55,429 nt of DNA from Intrasporangiaceae bacterium (GCA_012838445.1 DUPF01000231.1:1-55429), one strand, 5' to 3'. Numbered from the stretch's first letter, positions 8,946 to 17,514 are shown. A program made the numbers and translations. Notes: generated from the letters alone by a model not told the origin.

Positions 8946-9350
8946 TCACGGAGCCGGCCCGGCCCGGGCCGCTGCCTCGGCGCCCAGCCCGCTCGGTAGC
9001 CATCCGACCCCGGTCATGAACGGCACCACGACCCGCACGGTCACGTTGACCTGATCGTCGATGGCGCACCCGTGCAGGGTGGCACCGTTGCGGGTCGCCA
9101 CCTCGGCGGCCACCGCGCAGGGCTGGCCGCGGTCGCGTCCGGTGAGTCCGTCGACGAGTGTCCGGGCGGCCGCAACCGCACTCAGGTCTGCGGCGGCACG
9201 GGCCTGGGCCGCCGCCTGTGCCGCAGCACCCGCGGCCACCGCTGCGATCCCGATGAGGAGCACCAGCACACACGCGCCGACCACCAGCGCCGTGGCCGAG
9301 CCACGCTCGCGTCCAGGTCGGGTCCATCGAGATCGCGTCCGTCGAGTCAT
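8946..9350 (-). CDS. TadG-like minor pseudopilin (Rv3654c-type)
   Basis: A 134-residue protein with a basic leader ending RERG, followed by a hydrophobic helix (SATALVVGACVLVLLIG). This matches the helicase/secretion neighborhood TadE-like family (Rv3654c). Unlike its two upstream neighbours it lacks the Glu at +5 after the predicted cleavage point. It keeps the ADLSAVAAA segment seen in TadG/TadE proteins, and two Cys residues may form a disulfide. The start ATG overlaps the previous stop as ATGA, so translation is coupled. It is the last gene of the pilus block before the lipoprotein. Confidence 0.82.
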   Translation of the reverse strand: MTRRTRSRWTRPGRERGSATALVVGACVLVLLIGIAAVAAGAAAQAAAQARAAADLSAVAAARTLVDGLTGRDRGQPCAVAAEVATRNGATLHGCAIDDQVNVTVRVVVPFMTGVGWLPSGLGAEAAARAGPAP

Positions 9351-9712
9351 GGCTCCTCCGTGACCGCCACAGCCCGCACCGTCATCCGGTCCGGCAACAG
9401 TGTGCCGATCAGGCCCACCCGGACCGGGACGTTCACCGTCGCGGTGACCGCGTCGGCCGAACGGAACACGGACACCGCGGAGCCGGGCGGCAGGCCGGTC
9501 TGCAACCGACCCCACACCTGGTCCGTCGGGCCTCCCCTCGCCCCCTCTCTCGCCACGGCCGCAGCAACCGAGGTGGCCGCCGCTCGGTCCAGGCCGACCC
9601 GGGCGGCACCGAGCACCGCGGCCAGGACGAGCAGGAGCGTGACCAACGAGACGGCCAACTCGGCCGTGACCATGCCCGTCTCACGGCCCGCCGCCTGCTC
9701 GTCCCGTCCCAT
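9347..9712 (-). CDS. TadE-like minor pseudopilin
   Basis: A 121-residue protein with short leader MGRDEQAAGRETG and type IV pilin-like N-terminus MVTAELAVSLVTLLLVLAA. Glu is at +5 after the predicted Gly cleavage site, as expected for a prepilin peptidase substrate. The rest is a short soluble domain. It overlaps the pilin stop by one base (TGATG) and the next gene by four (ATGA). Probably a minor pilin or assembly factor of the Tad apparatus. Confidence 0.85.
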   Translation of the reverse strand: MGRDEQAAGRETGMVTAELAVSLVTLLLVLAAVLGAARVGLDRAAATSVAAAVAREGARGGPTDQVWGRLQTGLPPGSAVSVFRSADAVTATVNVPVRVGLIGTLLPDRMTVRAVAVTEEP

Positions 9713-9930
9713 CACGACCCCGACGACAACGCGGTCGTGATGATGGTGGTGAGCGCGGACTTGACCGCGTTGGACTTCACGACCGCGAGCAGCACGACCG
9801 CGAACGCCACGGCCGCCAAGGTTCCGACCGCATACTCTGCGGTGGTCATACCCGCCTCGCGGACCTGACGGATCCGGACCCACAGGCCCCGATGCCGCGT
9901 CACTGATCTGGTCAATCTGGTTGACATCAT
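9712..9930 (-). CDS. Flp-type major pilin (DUF4244)
   Basis: A 72-residue protein: basic leader, then AGMTTAEYAVGTLAAVAFA, a canonical class III type IV pilin segment with Gly at -1 and Glu at +5, and a short polar tail. It is the likely structural pilin of the fibre built by TadA/TadB/TadC. AAAGGTGA precedes tandem ATG codons; the first is annotated. A 134-bp gap separates it from tadC, the only real gap inside the cluster, and that gap carries a repeat also found upstream of ssd. This suggests its own promoter, as expected for the most abundant subunit. Confidence 0.88.
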   Translation of the reverse strand: MMSTRLTRSVTRHRGLWVRIRQVREAGMTTAEYAVGTLAAVAFAVVLLAVVKSNAVKSALTTIITTALSSGS

Positions 9931-10026
9931 TCACCTTTCGTTGAGCGAGCAGATCCGCCCGCTGCGGATCGTCGCTCTCTCAGCCTGGATCCGGCCAAGC
10001 CTGAGGGACACCCCCGGATTCGCCGC

Positions 10027-10063
10027 TGTGGACGACACCCCCGACCGTCGACTCGGCTGTGGA
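10027..10063 (-). promoter_or_regulatory. TCCACA-N25-TCCACA element upstream of the pilin gene
   Basis: On the minus strand this 37-bp element starts and ends with TCCACA and contains GTCGGGGGTGTCGTCCACA. The same architecture with identical spacing is upstream of ssd at 13003-13039, with about 26 of 37 bases identical. It lies about 100 bp before the pilin ATG, just after the tadC stop. Placement before each transcription block suggests a regulator site; the regulator is not known. Confidence 0.45.
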
Positions 10064-10064
10064 T

Positions 10065-10631
10065 TCACGGACCGAGATATCCGCGGGTCATCACGAGCAC
10101 GAGCGGGATCACGGTGGTGCACATGAACGCCGGCAGCAACGCCAGTCCGAGTGGCAGTACGAGCCGGACACTGACCCGCCCCAGGGCCGCCTCCTGGGCA
10201 GAGCTCTCCCGGCGCAGGATGGCGCCGGCGGCCGCCAACAGCAACGGCCCCGGCGCTACCCCTGCCCGTCCGGCGACGGTCAACGCGGCAGCGACCGGCT
10301 GCCACACCGACGGCGCGGCTCGCCAGGCGAGATCCGGGTCGTCGCGCCGCTCGTAGCCGCCGACCACCGCGCCCAGGTCCCGCGCGATATCGCTCGGCGC
10401 CTGGGCCGCCACCTCCTCCAGTGCCGTGCCGATCGGCAGTCCGGCCCGCAACGCGACCGCGATCAGGTGCGCGATGACGGCCACCTCCGCTGCCGGCACG
10501 GGCCCGGTCCCAGGGGATCTGCTCCGTTCCCACCACGCAACGTTCCGTGGATCGGTCCATGGAGGCGGCCACACGACAACTCCCGCGAGCGCCATGATGG
10601 CGCCCGCTGCGAGCAGGAGCGCCGGCGTCAT
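10065..10631 (-). CDS. tadC: TadC-like type II secretion F-domain protein
   Basis: A 188-residue inner-membrane platform protein. It has an N-terminal hydrophobic segment, a cytoplasmic GspF-type helical domain (RAGLPIGTALEEVA, AGRAGVAPGPLLLAA) and a C-terminal membrane segment LVLPLGLALLPAFMCTTVIP. It is shorter than classical TadC (about 300 residues), as is common in reduced actinobacterial loci. The longer track ORF is an out-of-frame extension. The start overlaps the tadB stop as ATGA. It pairs with TadB as the membrane platform for the TadA motor. Confidence 0.83.
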   Translation of the reverse strand: MTPALLLAAGAIMALAGVVVWPPPWTDPRNVAWWERSRSPGTGPVPAAEVAVIAHLIAVALRAGLPIGTALEEVAAQAPSDIARDLGAVVGGYERRDDPDLAWRAAPSVWQPVAAALTVAGRAGVAPGPLLLAAAGAILRRESSAQEAALGRVSVRLVLPLGLALLPAFMCTTVIPLVLVMTRGYLGP

Positions 10632-11290
10632 CGTCGCTGCGTCGAGATCGTCGGCAACCCGCTGGGGTAGCGCCGGGGCCGAGCGGCGGCGGTGACGAGT
10701 CGCCGACTCCACCGCCAACCGACCGCGGTCAGAGCCAGCCCGAGGAGCGCCGAGCCCGCAGCGACGGGCGAGGAGGCATACAGCGACATCGGATCCGCCC
10801 CCACGAGGACGGCCAGGAGGGGACCGACGAGCGGGAGCAGGGTCAGCAGACGTTGTGACGTGCGGGGCGCTGCCGCCAGGGCATCGAGCCGATGCCGCAT
10901 CCTGGCCTGCTCGCGCAGATGTCCCGCGACCTGGGTGACCGCATCGGCCAGGGGGGCTCCGGTCCGGCCGGCCAGATCCCACACCCCACCGACGATCCGG
11001 TATGCGTCGGGCACCTCCCCCTCCCCGTCCGGATCCGTCCATGCGGGCCTGGTCGGAGCACCCTGAGCGATCCGGCCACAGACGCCCGCCACGCGCCGGT
11101 GCTCGAGCCGACCCCATTCGGTCGACTCGGCCATGATGCGCAGCGCCTCGAGCGGGGGCAGCCCGGCTCGCAGCGCCGAGACCACGACTTCCAGGGCGTC
11201 GGCGAACACGTCGGGATCCGCCCCGACCGTAGCTCGACCGTTGCGGGCGGGGCGTCGCTGCCTCGGTCGCTGTCTCGGCCGCTGCCTCAC
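10628..11290 (-). CDS. tadB: TadB-like type II secretion F-domain protein
   Basis: A 220-residue protein with a very basic N-terminus, one GspF-type domain (VVSALRAGLPPLEALRIM, LAGRTGAPLADAVTQVA) and two hydrophobic segments near the C-terminus. It begins at a GTG overlapping the tadA stop by four bases (GTGA) and ends overlapping tadC (ATGA). The N-terminal membrane helices of classical TadB are missing, consistent with a reduced system. Role: membrane platform with TadC. Confidence 0.82.
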   Translation of the reverse strand: MRQRPRQRPRQRRPARNGRATVGADPDVFADALEVVVSALRAGLPPLEALRIMAESTEWGRLEHRRVAGVCGRIAQGAPTRPAWTDPDGEGEVPDAYRIVGGVWDLAGRTGAPLADAVTQVAGHLREQARMRHRLDALAAAPRTSQRLLTLLPLVGPLLAVLVGADPMSLYASSPVAAGSALLGLALTAVGWRWSRRLVTAAARPRRYPSGLPTISTQRR

Positions 11291-12213
11291 CTCGGGACGA
11301 CCTCCCGCACCATCATCGACAGCCCACTGCGCTGCGGGGGCCAGGAGACGATCTCCTGGACCTGACGGCGGCCGTCGACCCGGTGAACGTGAACCACCGC
11401 GTCGATCGCTGCCATGGCCTGGCTGCGCACCGCCTCGGCCGGCAGTCCGGCGAGTGCGCCGAGGGCCTCCAACCGGGTCATCACATCGTGCGCAGAGTTG
11501 GCATGGATCGTGGCGCAGCCACCCTCGTGGCCGGTGTTGAACGCCCGGAACAGGTCGATCACCTCCGCGCCTCGCACCTCCCCGACGATGAGTCGGTCGG
11601 GACGCATCCGCATCGCCTGGCGGACCAGGTCGGTCATCGTGACCTCACCGGCTCCCTCGACGTTGCGGTGCCGCGCCTGCAACCGGACCACGTGCGGGTG
11701 CTCGACATGCAACTCGGTGACGTCCTCGACGACGACCAGGCGCTCTCCCGAGGGCACCAGTCCGAGCAACGCGCCGAGCACGGTGGTCTTGCCGGTCCCG
11801 GTGCCGCCGGAGACGAGAACCGTCCGCCGCGAGGCGATGAGGTCCCGCAACCGGGCGCCCTGCTCGTCGGACACCGACCCGGAGTCGATCAGATCCTCGA
11901 GGGTGAATGCGGTGCGACGTGGCACCCGCAAAGAGATGTGCGCGCCGTCGGTCGCCACCGGCGCCAGCACGGCATGCAGGCGGATCCCGCTGCTCAGCTG
12001 ACCGTCGGCATACGGCATCGCGTCATCGAGGCGGCGTCTGGCATCGGCGGCGAGCCGGACGGCGAGGCGACGCACTGCTGCGGCGTCCGGGATCCGGTCG
12101 GTCAACCGCTCCAGCTCGGCACCGCGGTCCACCCAGATCGTCCCGTCACCGTTGATGAGGATGTCGGTGACCCGCGGATCGGCCACGAGGGACCGCAGGA
12201 GGCGCTCCATCAC
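11287..12213 (-). CDS. tadA: TadA/CpaF-type secretion ATPase
   Basis: A 308-residue GspE/VirB11-family ATPase that powers pilus assembly. Walker A is SGGTGTGKTTVLGAL, the Asp box is VVVEDVTELHVEHPH, Walker B is DRLIVGEVRGAEV and the His box is GHEGGCATIHA. The usual N-terminal domain is short, so the protein starts just before the N2 domain (helicase/secretion neighborhood ATPase family). GTG at 12213 overlaps the ssd stop as GTGA; the ATG at 12210 is equally possible. Confidence 0.92.
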   Translation of the reverse strand: MMERLLRSLVADPRVTDILINGDGTIWVDRGAELERLTDRIPDAAAVRRLAVRLAADARRRLDDAMPYADGQLSSGIRLHAVLAPVATDGAHISLRVPRRTAFTLEDLIDSGSVSDEQGARLRDLIASRRTVLVSGGTGTGKTTVLGALLGLVPSGERLVVVEDVTELHVEHPHVVRLQARHRNVEGAGEVTMTDLVRQAMRMRPDRLIVGEVRGAEVIDLFRAFNTGHEGGCATIHANSAHDVMTRLEALGALAGLPAEAVRSQAMAAIDAVVHVHRVDGRRQVQEIVSWPPQRSGLSMMVREVVPR

Positions 12214-12950
12214 CGCCCCCGACCTGCCGGCACCCGCGAGATGAGCGCGTTGAGCCAGGTCGTGTCCGCCATCGTCAGCAGTTCGTCGGCGACAGCGTCG
12301 AGGGCGGATCGATCGGTGCCCGGGGGCAGTCCGCGCTCAGCCTGCCGGACGACGCGCGCGTCGTCGACGAGATGCATCGCGGACGGCAGCCTGCTGATCC
12401 GTGCGGCTGCCGCGGAGTTGCCCACCCCTCGGGGTCCGCGACTGACGAGGACCGCATGAGTGCGACCGAGCGGACACGCGGCCTCGAGCGCACGCAGGTC
12501 GGCCAACCCCTTGACAGTGGTGCGGGTGAGGATGACGAGGACGTCCAACCGGGAGAGCAACGGCACCGGAGGGCGTGCCCCGCAGTCGAGAGCGATCAGA
12601 TCGCTCTGTGGTCCCAGCGCATCGAGGGTGTCGGCGACCAATGACCACTGCGGGTTCTCCTCGCCGCGACCGGCCAGGACGTGGACGCCGTCGGCAGCGG
12701 GCAACTGCGCGAGCAGCAGGTCCTCGGCCGGCTCAGACCCCCACGTCAGAACCTCGAGGTCCGGCCAGCGCAGCCCGTCGAGGTGTTCCAGGCACAAGGT
12801 CGTGTCCAGGCCGCCACGCGAGTCGAGATCGACGGCCACGGTGGCCCCGCATGAGTCGAGAATGGTCTGTGCTCGCGTGACGAGGGCTGCGGTCAAGGTG
12901 GAGGCACCGACCCCACCCGACGCGCCGACGACGCCGATCGTGAATCCCAT
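12210..12950 (-). CDS. ssd: MinD/CpaE-like ATPase, septum-site-determining Ssd family
   Basis: A 246-residue MinD/ParA-like protein. The deviant Walker A loop is GASGGVGASTLTAAL; the signature Lys before the last Gly is replaced, as in CpaE/Ssd proteins that localise or regulate the Tad machine rather than segregate DNA. The switch region is VAVDLDSRGGLDTTL and a DCGARPPVP motif replaces the usual DxPP. It is the first gene of the Tad operon. M. tuberculosis Ssd (Rv3660c) in the same position affects septation. A TCCACA repeat element lies about 50 bp upstream. Confidence 0.85.
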   Translation of the reverse strand: MGFTIGVVGASGGVGASTLTAALVTRAQTILDSCGATVAVDLDSRGGLDTTLCLEHLDGLRWPDLEVLTWGSEPAEDLLLAQLPAADGVHVLAGRGEENPQWSLVADTLDALGPQSDLIALDCGARPPVPLLSRLDVLVILTRTTVKGLADLRALEAACPLGRTHAVLVSRGPRGVGNSAAAARISRLPSAMHLVDDARVVRQAERGLPPGTDRSALDAVADELLTMADTTWLNALISRVPAGRGR

Positions 12951-13002
12951 GCCGCCCAGCGTGATTCACCTCAGGAGCACCGGCGAGGGGCAGGTGGTCA
13001 GG

Positions 13003-13039
13003 TGTGGACGACACTCCCGACTGCGACGGGCGGTGTGGA
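13003..13039 (-). promoter_or_regulatory. TCCACA-N25-TCCACA element upstream of ssd
   Basis: The minus strand reads TCCACA, 25 bases, TCCACA, with the shared core GTCGGGAGTGTCGTCCACA. It lies about 53 bp before the ssd ATG. It is the partner of the element at 10027-10063 upstream of the pilin gene. Confidence 0.45.
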
Positions 13040-13070
13040 AAGTCGACTGCGGGGACGACGACCTCTGCGC

Positions 13071-13220
13071 GACGACGAAGGAGTGGCGACGAACGAGTCC
13101 CGGAAAGGGGACGGCCCCGGTCGGGGGCGGGCCCACCCGAGCGGGGACGGCCACCTTTCCACGACGACGAAGGAATCCAGGAAAGGGGACGGCCCCGGTC
13201 GGGGGGACAACCGGGGCCGT
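13071..13220. repeat. two-copy tandem repeat ending in a strong hairpin
   Basis: GGAAAGGGGACGGCCCCGGT starts at 13102 and again at 13180, a 78-bp period. GACGACGAAGGA (13071, about 13163) also repeats, so about 80 bp was duplicated. The second copy is completed by a perfect 11-bp stem: ACGGCCCCGGT (13189-13199) with ACCGGGGCCGT (13210-13220), loop of 10. It could be a terminator, a small RNA or a dispersed intergenic repeat. No protein-coding reading is supported. Confidence 0.55.
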
Positions 13221-13497
13221 CGACGCGCCTGGCCCCGGGGGGGAGAGGCCGGTGCGTCGTTCGCTGCAACCCTTGCGGGGAGCGAGTGACTCCATCTTGG
13301 GCCAAAACCGCCGCCGATGCAAGCCCACGCCCCTCCAGATCCATGACTGGTTGACCTTTGCATGATTCTGTTGTTGGAACCGGATTCGGATGCTGGTTTC
13401 CGTTGTTCGGGAGGGCCCTAACTATTGCTTCCGCAGCCTCGATCTGAGCACGGCCGCGGTCACCTCGAGCTCGACCCAACTCGTGAGTAACAAACGG

Positions 13498-14370
13498 TCA
13501 CCCGCGGGCCCGCGGCACCCGTCCCGCAAGGACCGCATCGGCGACCGCCTGACCGTCCTGAGCCGCCGCGACGAGGGCCGCGCAGGAGTGCTCGAGCCAG
13601 AGCCGGACGCCGTCCCGGGTGCCCGTGGCATAGGCGGTCAGCGCACCGACATACGCGGGCATCCCCTGACGGAAATGGCCAAGTTCGGTGACCGCGACAC
13701 CGGTCGGGTCCAGCCCGGTGGCCTGCACCAGTCCCCGGTCCAGCGCCCGCGCGACGACACCGTTGCCCACCGTGAACGGACGCAAGGTCGCGACCTCCGC
13801 GTGCGCAACCGCCGAGACAACGACGCCGGGCACCTGCCCGTGCCCGCGGATCACCTCGGCGAGCAGCGCGAGCCGCTCCGGGATCTCTCTTGCCGGTGGG
13901 AGCGGTCCCACCTCGACGAACTCACCGCATACCTCCCCGTCCTGGCGAGGGCGACCGACCGAGTCCGCATCCACCCGCTCCCCCGCGGCTGCGACGTGCA
14001 ACCGGGCCAGCGCCTGCGAGGGGGCGCTGAGCACCACGCTCCGCACATCCTCACTCGCAACTGTCGCGGCGATGACACCCTTCATCACCGCATCGACCGG
14101 ATCCGGGTCCTGCGGCCAGTCGCGGACCCCGGCGAGGTATTCGCGAACGACCTCGATCGGCAGCCGGGCCCCCTCCAACTCGCCACTGGCCTGCGCCCCC
14201 TGGACCCGGGACTCGGCCGCACACTCGGGGATCCGCCGGCGCAACGCCTGATGCCACCGCAGTGCGGTCAGAGCTTCCCGGGCCGCAGCGATCGGTTCCG
14301 CAAGCTCGGGCCAGGTCGCGATCTGGGCGAGTGCGGCGACGGCAGGGTGGGGTGTGGTGGAAGTGGACAC
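13498..14370 (-). CDS. Fic-like protein with degenerate catalytic motif
   Basis: A 290-residue all-helical protein whose motif RPFTVGNGVVAR aligns with the Fic motif HPFx(D/E)GNGRxxR. The catalytic His is Arg, the acidic residue is Val and the first Arg is Val; only the GNG turn and last Arg remain. AMP transfer is therefore unlikely. It matches the Fic-related protein often annotated 'oxidoreductase' at the edge of actinobacterial Tad loci. I start at GTG (VSTSTTPHP), since upstream residues of the track ORF look non-coding; the true start is uncertain. Divergent from the sensor kinase across 119 bp. Confidence 0.75.
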   Translation of the reverse strand: MSTSTTPHPAVAALAQIATWPELAEPIAAAREALTALRWHQALRRRIPECAAESRVQGAQASGELEGARLPIEVVREYLAGVRDWPQDPDPVDAVMKGVIAATVASEDVRSVVLSAPSQALARLHVAAAGERVDADSVGRPRQDGEVCGEFVEVGPLPPAREIPERLALLAEVIRGHGQVPGVVVSAVAHAEVATLRPFTVGNGVVARALDRGLVQATGLDPTGVAVTELGHFRQGMPAYVGALTAYATGTRDGVRLWLEHSCAALVAAAQDGQAVADAVLAGRVPRARG

Positions 14371-14489
14371 TCCCCAACGGTAGGCCAGCAGAGGTCGGCA
14401 CGCCCCGCCCGGCACCACTATCGTTGCGTGCACCAGAGAAGCCATCCGGCGGCCGCAGCCGCACGCGACGACCCGGCAGGAGGTCACCG

Positions 14490-15692
14490 ATGTCCGGCGG
14501 ACTGCACCTGCCCACCGCACTCCTCGTCCTCGCCCTGTGTGCCGTCGTCGCGATCGGGTGGGCGTTCTACGCCCGCGGCCGCCGCCGCGACCGTGGCTTC
14601 CTGTCCCACATCGACCGGGCCACCTACCAGACCCTGCACACCGTGTCCCTCGCCGCCAGTCCCCTCCGAGAAGGGCTCACCGAGGAGGGTGCCACCCGAG
14701 CCGCCCGCCAACTCATCGACATGGTCGGCGCCGAGGCCGTCGCCATCCAGGGCCCGACGAGCACCTTGACCTGGGTCGGCCAAGGTGACCACCACCGGGA
14801 GCACGTCACCGAACACACGACCCGCGTCTTCGAGGACGGTCAGACGATCGTCCTCGGCCCGGCCGAGATCACCTGCTCCCACCCCGACTGCGTCATCCGC
14901 TCGGCGGTCATCTCGCCCCTCGTCGTCGACGACCTCGTCGTGGGAGCCTTCGCTGCCTACGCTCCGCAGAGCTCGGCCGGACTGGCCCGTGCGACCGAGG
15001 AGATCGCTAACTGGGCCTCCTCCCAGCTCCAACTCGCGGAACTGGCGCGGGAACGGACCCGGGCGATGGAGGCCGAACTGCGGGCGTTGCGGGCCCAGAT
15101 CAGCCCGCACTTCGTCTACAACTCCCTCGCCGCGATCGCCTCGTTCGTGCGGACCGACCCGGAACGGGCCCGGGAACTGCTCCTCGAGTTCGCGGACTTC
15201 ACCCGGTATGCGTTGCGCAAGGGAGGCGCCTTCACAACCCTGTCCGAGGAGTTGCGCAACGTGGAGCGCTACCTCGTCCTCGAGCAGGCCCGCTATGGCG
15301 ATCGACTCTCGGTCTCCCTCCTCATCGCCCCGGAGGTGCTGCCCGTCCAGGTGCCCTATCTCGCCGTCCAGCCGCTCGTCGAGAACGCCGTCCGGCACGG
15401 ACTGGCCGGCAAACCCACGCCCGGGACGCTGACGCTGGAGGCGCGCGACCTCGGGTCGGAGGCGGAGATCGTCATCGAGGACGACGGCGTCGGCGCCGAC
15501 CCGGAGCAGATCCGTTCCGCCCTCGACGGGGTCGGCGGCATCGACAGCGTCGGCCTGGGCAACGTCGACGCGCGGTTGCGTCAGGTCTACGGGGACGGCT
15601 ACGGCCTGGTCATCGAGACCGCTCCCGACGCCGGAACGAAGGTGTCCTTCCGCGTGCCGAAGTTCGCCCCGAAGATCGCCGGAGCCGCCTGA
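14490..15692 (+). CDS. LytS/YehU-type sensor histidine kinase
   Basis: A 400-residue kinase: one N-terminal membrane helix (residues about 7-27), a GAF-like sensor region, then a His_kinase domain with the phospho-acceptor in QISPHFVYNSL (His207) and an HATPase domain (PLVENAVRHG, EDDGVGAD, GLGNVDARLRQVYG). This is the LytS subclass that pairs with LytTR regulators; such a regulator lies 1 kb downstream (16762), separated only by menB on the other strand. An AGGAGG Shine-Dalgarno selects ATG 14490. In related systems (BtsS, YpdA) the signal is a small carboxylate; the symporter and acs genes nearby fit that. Confidence 0.92.
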   Translation: MSGGLHLPTALLVLALCAVVAIGWAFYARGRRRDRGFLSHIDRATYQTLHTVSLAASPLREGLTEEGATRAARQLIDMVGAEAVAIQGPTSTLTWVGQGDHHREHVTEHTTRVFEDGQTIVLGPAEITCSHPDCVIRSAVISPLVVDDLVVGAFAAYAPQSSAGLARATEEIANWASSQLQLAELARERTRAMEAELRALRAQISPHFVYNSLAAIASFVRTDPERARELLLEFADFTRYALRKGGAFTTLSEELRNVERYLVLEQARYGDRLSVSLLIAPEVLPVQVPYLAVQPLVENAVRHGLAGKPTPGTLTLEARDLGSEAEIVIEDDGVGADPEQIRSALDGVGGIDSVGLGNVDARLRQVYGDGYGLVIETAPDAGTKVSFRVPKFAPKIAGAA

Positions 15693-15720
15693 GGTCCACC
15701 CTGTGGGATGGCCACCGCCG

Positions 15721-15754
15721 CCGCCATAACTTCGCGATCGCGAAGTTATGGCGG
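15721..15754. repeat. 34-bp perfect palindrome, family A
   Basis: Half-arm CCGCCATAACTTCGCGA is followed by its exact inverse, with no loop. It lies 29 bp past the sensor kinase stop and 27 bp before the convergent menB stop. A second member with the same outer and inner cores is at 41995-42028. Likely a dispersed intergenic palindrome doubling as a bidirectional terminator. Confidence 0.7.
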
Positions 15755-15780
15755 GAACGGGGATGGGGCCGGGGCCCGGG

Positions 15781-16656
15781 TCAGGCGCGGCGGGGGAACT
15801 TCTCGAACTCGGCGCGTCGCTTGGCCTTGTACGCCTCGCGCCCCTCTGCGGCCTCGTCGGTCGCGTAGAAGAGCAGGTTGGCGTCGTGGGCGAGCTGCTG
15901 CAGGCCGGCCATCCCGTCCTGGGAGGCGTTGAAACTCGCCTTCATCAGCCGCAGCGCGAAGGGGCTCTTGTCGAGCATCTCCCGGCACCAGCGCACCGTC
16001 TCGGCCTCGAGTTCGGCGAGCGGGACGACGGTGTTGACCAGCCCCATGTCGAGGGCCTCCTGCGCGTCGTAGAGCCGGCACAGGAACCAGATCTCCTTGG
16101 CCTTCTTCGGCCCTACCTGCTCGGCGAGCAGCGCCGCGCCGTAGCCGCCGTCGAAGGAGCCGACCCTGGGACCGACCTGGCCGAACATCGCGTTGTCGGC
16201 GGCGATGGTCAGGTCACAGACGAGATGGAGTATGTGTCCCCCGCCGACCGCATACCCCGCGACCATGGCGATGACCGGCTTGGGCAGCCGTCGCATCTGG
16301 ATCTGCAGGTCGGTGACGTGGAAGCGACCGACGGCGCCGGCCTTGCCCGGCTCGGTGAGGTAGCCGGTGTCGCCGCGCACGTTCTGGTCCCCGCCGGAGC
16401 AGAACGCTCGGTCCCCGGCGCCGGTGAGGATGATGACCCCGACGCTGCCGTCCTCCCGGGCGTGGGTGAGGGCCTCGGAAACCTCGATGAGCGTCTGCGG
16501 GCGGAAGGCGTTGTGCACCTCGGGCCGGTCGATCGTCACCTTGGCGATGCCGTCCTCGGAGTGCTCGTAGCGCACGTCCTCGAAGTGCTCGAACCCGGGG
16601 ACAGCGGTCCAGGTGACGTCGGTGGAGTACTCGGTGTTGCCGATCGGTCGTGACAT
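15781..16656 (-). CDS. menB: 1,4-dihydroxy-2-naphthoyl-CoA synthase
   Basis: A 291-residue crotonase-fold enzyme that cyclises succinylbenzoyl-CoA in menaquinone synthesis. The diagnostic MenB segment [14 protein letters not shown] is present and separates it from ordinary enoyl-CoA hydratases, together with [19 protein letters not shown] and the C-terminal motif [15 protein letters not shown]. The track ORF is far longer upstream; ATG at 16656 gives the normal family length. No other men genes are in the window. It sits between the two halves of the LytS/LytTR system on the opposite strand. Confidence 0.93.
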   Translation of the reverse strand: MSRPIGNTEYSTDVTWTAVPGFEHFEDVRYEHSEDGIAKVTIDRPEVHNAFRPQTLIEVSEALTHAREDGSVGVIILTGAGDRAFCSGGDQNVRGDTGYLTEPGKAGAVGRFHVTDLQIQMRRLPKPVIAMVAGYAVGGGHILHLVCDLTIAADNAMFGQVGPRVGSFDGGYGAALLAEQVGPKKAKEIWFLCRLYDAQEALDMGLVNTVVPLAELEAETVRWCREMLDKSPFALRLMKASFNASQDGMAGLQQLAHDANLLFYATDEAAEGREAYKAKRRAEFEKFPRRA

Positions 16657-16761
16657 GGGGCTCAGTCTAGGAGCCGGTCCGCACCCGGTCGGCACCGTCC
16701 GGTTCGCGGTCCGCCGCCCGGGACCGGCCCGTGAGGGCCTTTGTCGTCCTACAGTGTTGCC

Positions 16762-17514
16762 ATGCCTGGCACCGGCGCAGACCGTCTCACGGCACTCGTC
16801 GTCGACGACGAGGCACCCGCCCTTGCCGAGATGCGCTTCCTCCTCGACCAGGACGACCGGATCGGTCGGGTCATCACCGCGAGCAGCGGCACGGACGCGT
16901 TGCGGGCCCTGGAGTCGCAGCAGATCGACGTCGTCTTCTCCGACATCAACATGCCCGGCCTGGACGGGATGGAGTTGGCCCGGATCGTCGCCCGGTTCGC
17001 CCAGCGTCCCCAGATTGTCTTCGTCACCGCCTACGACGAGCACGCCGTCGACGCCTTCGCCGTCGAGGCGACGGACTACGTCATGAAGCCGGTGCGCGAG
17101 GAGCGGTTGCACGAGGCGATCCGCCGGGTGGTCAGCCAGTTGCGCGGCTCCGACACCGATCACGCCGTCGTCGAGGACGAGACGATCCCGGTCGAACTCG
17201 GTGGGGTGACCCGCTTCATCAACCGCAGCGACATCCGCTACGCCCAGGCGCAGGGCGATTACGCCCGGTTGCACACCGCCCGCGGATCGCACCTCGTGCG
17301 GATCCCGCTCAACACCCTCGAGGAGCGGTGGGAGTCGGCCGGGTTCGTCCGGATCCACCGCTCCACCCTGGTCTGCACGCATCACATCAAGGAGGTCCGT
17401 CTGGAACGCGGCCGGTTCGTCGTCGTCATCGACGGCGCGGAGTTGCAGGTGAGCCGGCGCCACACCCGTGATCTGCGTGAGCGCCTGCTCAAGCCGCACT
17501 CCGCCGACCGGTGA
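16762..17514 (+). CDS. LytTR-family response regulator
   Basis: A 250-residue regulator with an N-terminal receiver domain ([12 protein letters not shown], phosphorylated Asp61 in [13 protein letters not shown], Lys in [11 protein letters not shown]) and a C-terminal LytTR DNA-binding domain ([18 protein letters not shown]). Partner of the kinase at 14490. The DUF485 gene begins at an overlapping GTGA, so the regulator, DUF485 protein and symporter form one transcription unit. I chose ATG 16762 (MPGTGAD) rather than the track start seven codons earlier. Confidence 0.93.
   Translation: MPGTGADRLTALVVDDEAPALAEMRFLLDQDDRIGRVITASSGTDALRALESQQIDVVFSDINMPGLDGMELARIVARFAQRPQIVFVTAYDEHAVDAFAVEATDYVMKPVREERLHEAIRRVVSQLRGSDTDHAVVEDETIPVELGGVTRFINRSDIRYAQAQGDYARLHTARGSHLVRIPLNTLEERWESAGFVRIHRSTLVCTHHIKEVRLERGRFVVVIDGAELQVSRRHTRDLRERLLKPHSADR

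Larger units (their letters stand above)
12951..13497. other. 547-bp gene-free region between ssd and the Fic-like gene
   Basis: No convincing coding frame: overlapping ORFs here are repetitive and Pro/Arg-rich. The region contains the TCCACA repeat element near ssd, a two-copy tandem repeat with a strong hairpin, and an AT-richer patch around 13340-13420 that may hold the promoter region for ssd or transcription into the gap. No RNA gene is recognised. Confidence 0.7.

Noticed and set aside
13071-13205. CRISPR array
   Set aside because: Only two imperfect units with 78-bp period and no regular spacers or cas genes.
12966-13328. 120-aa minus-strand ORF with internal PPTGAVPFPG repeat
   Set aside because: The repeat is explained by the DNA tandem repeat; composition is Pro/Arg-rich and three overlapping frames look alike.
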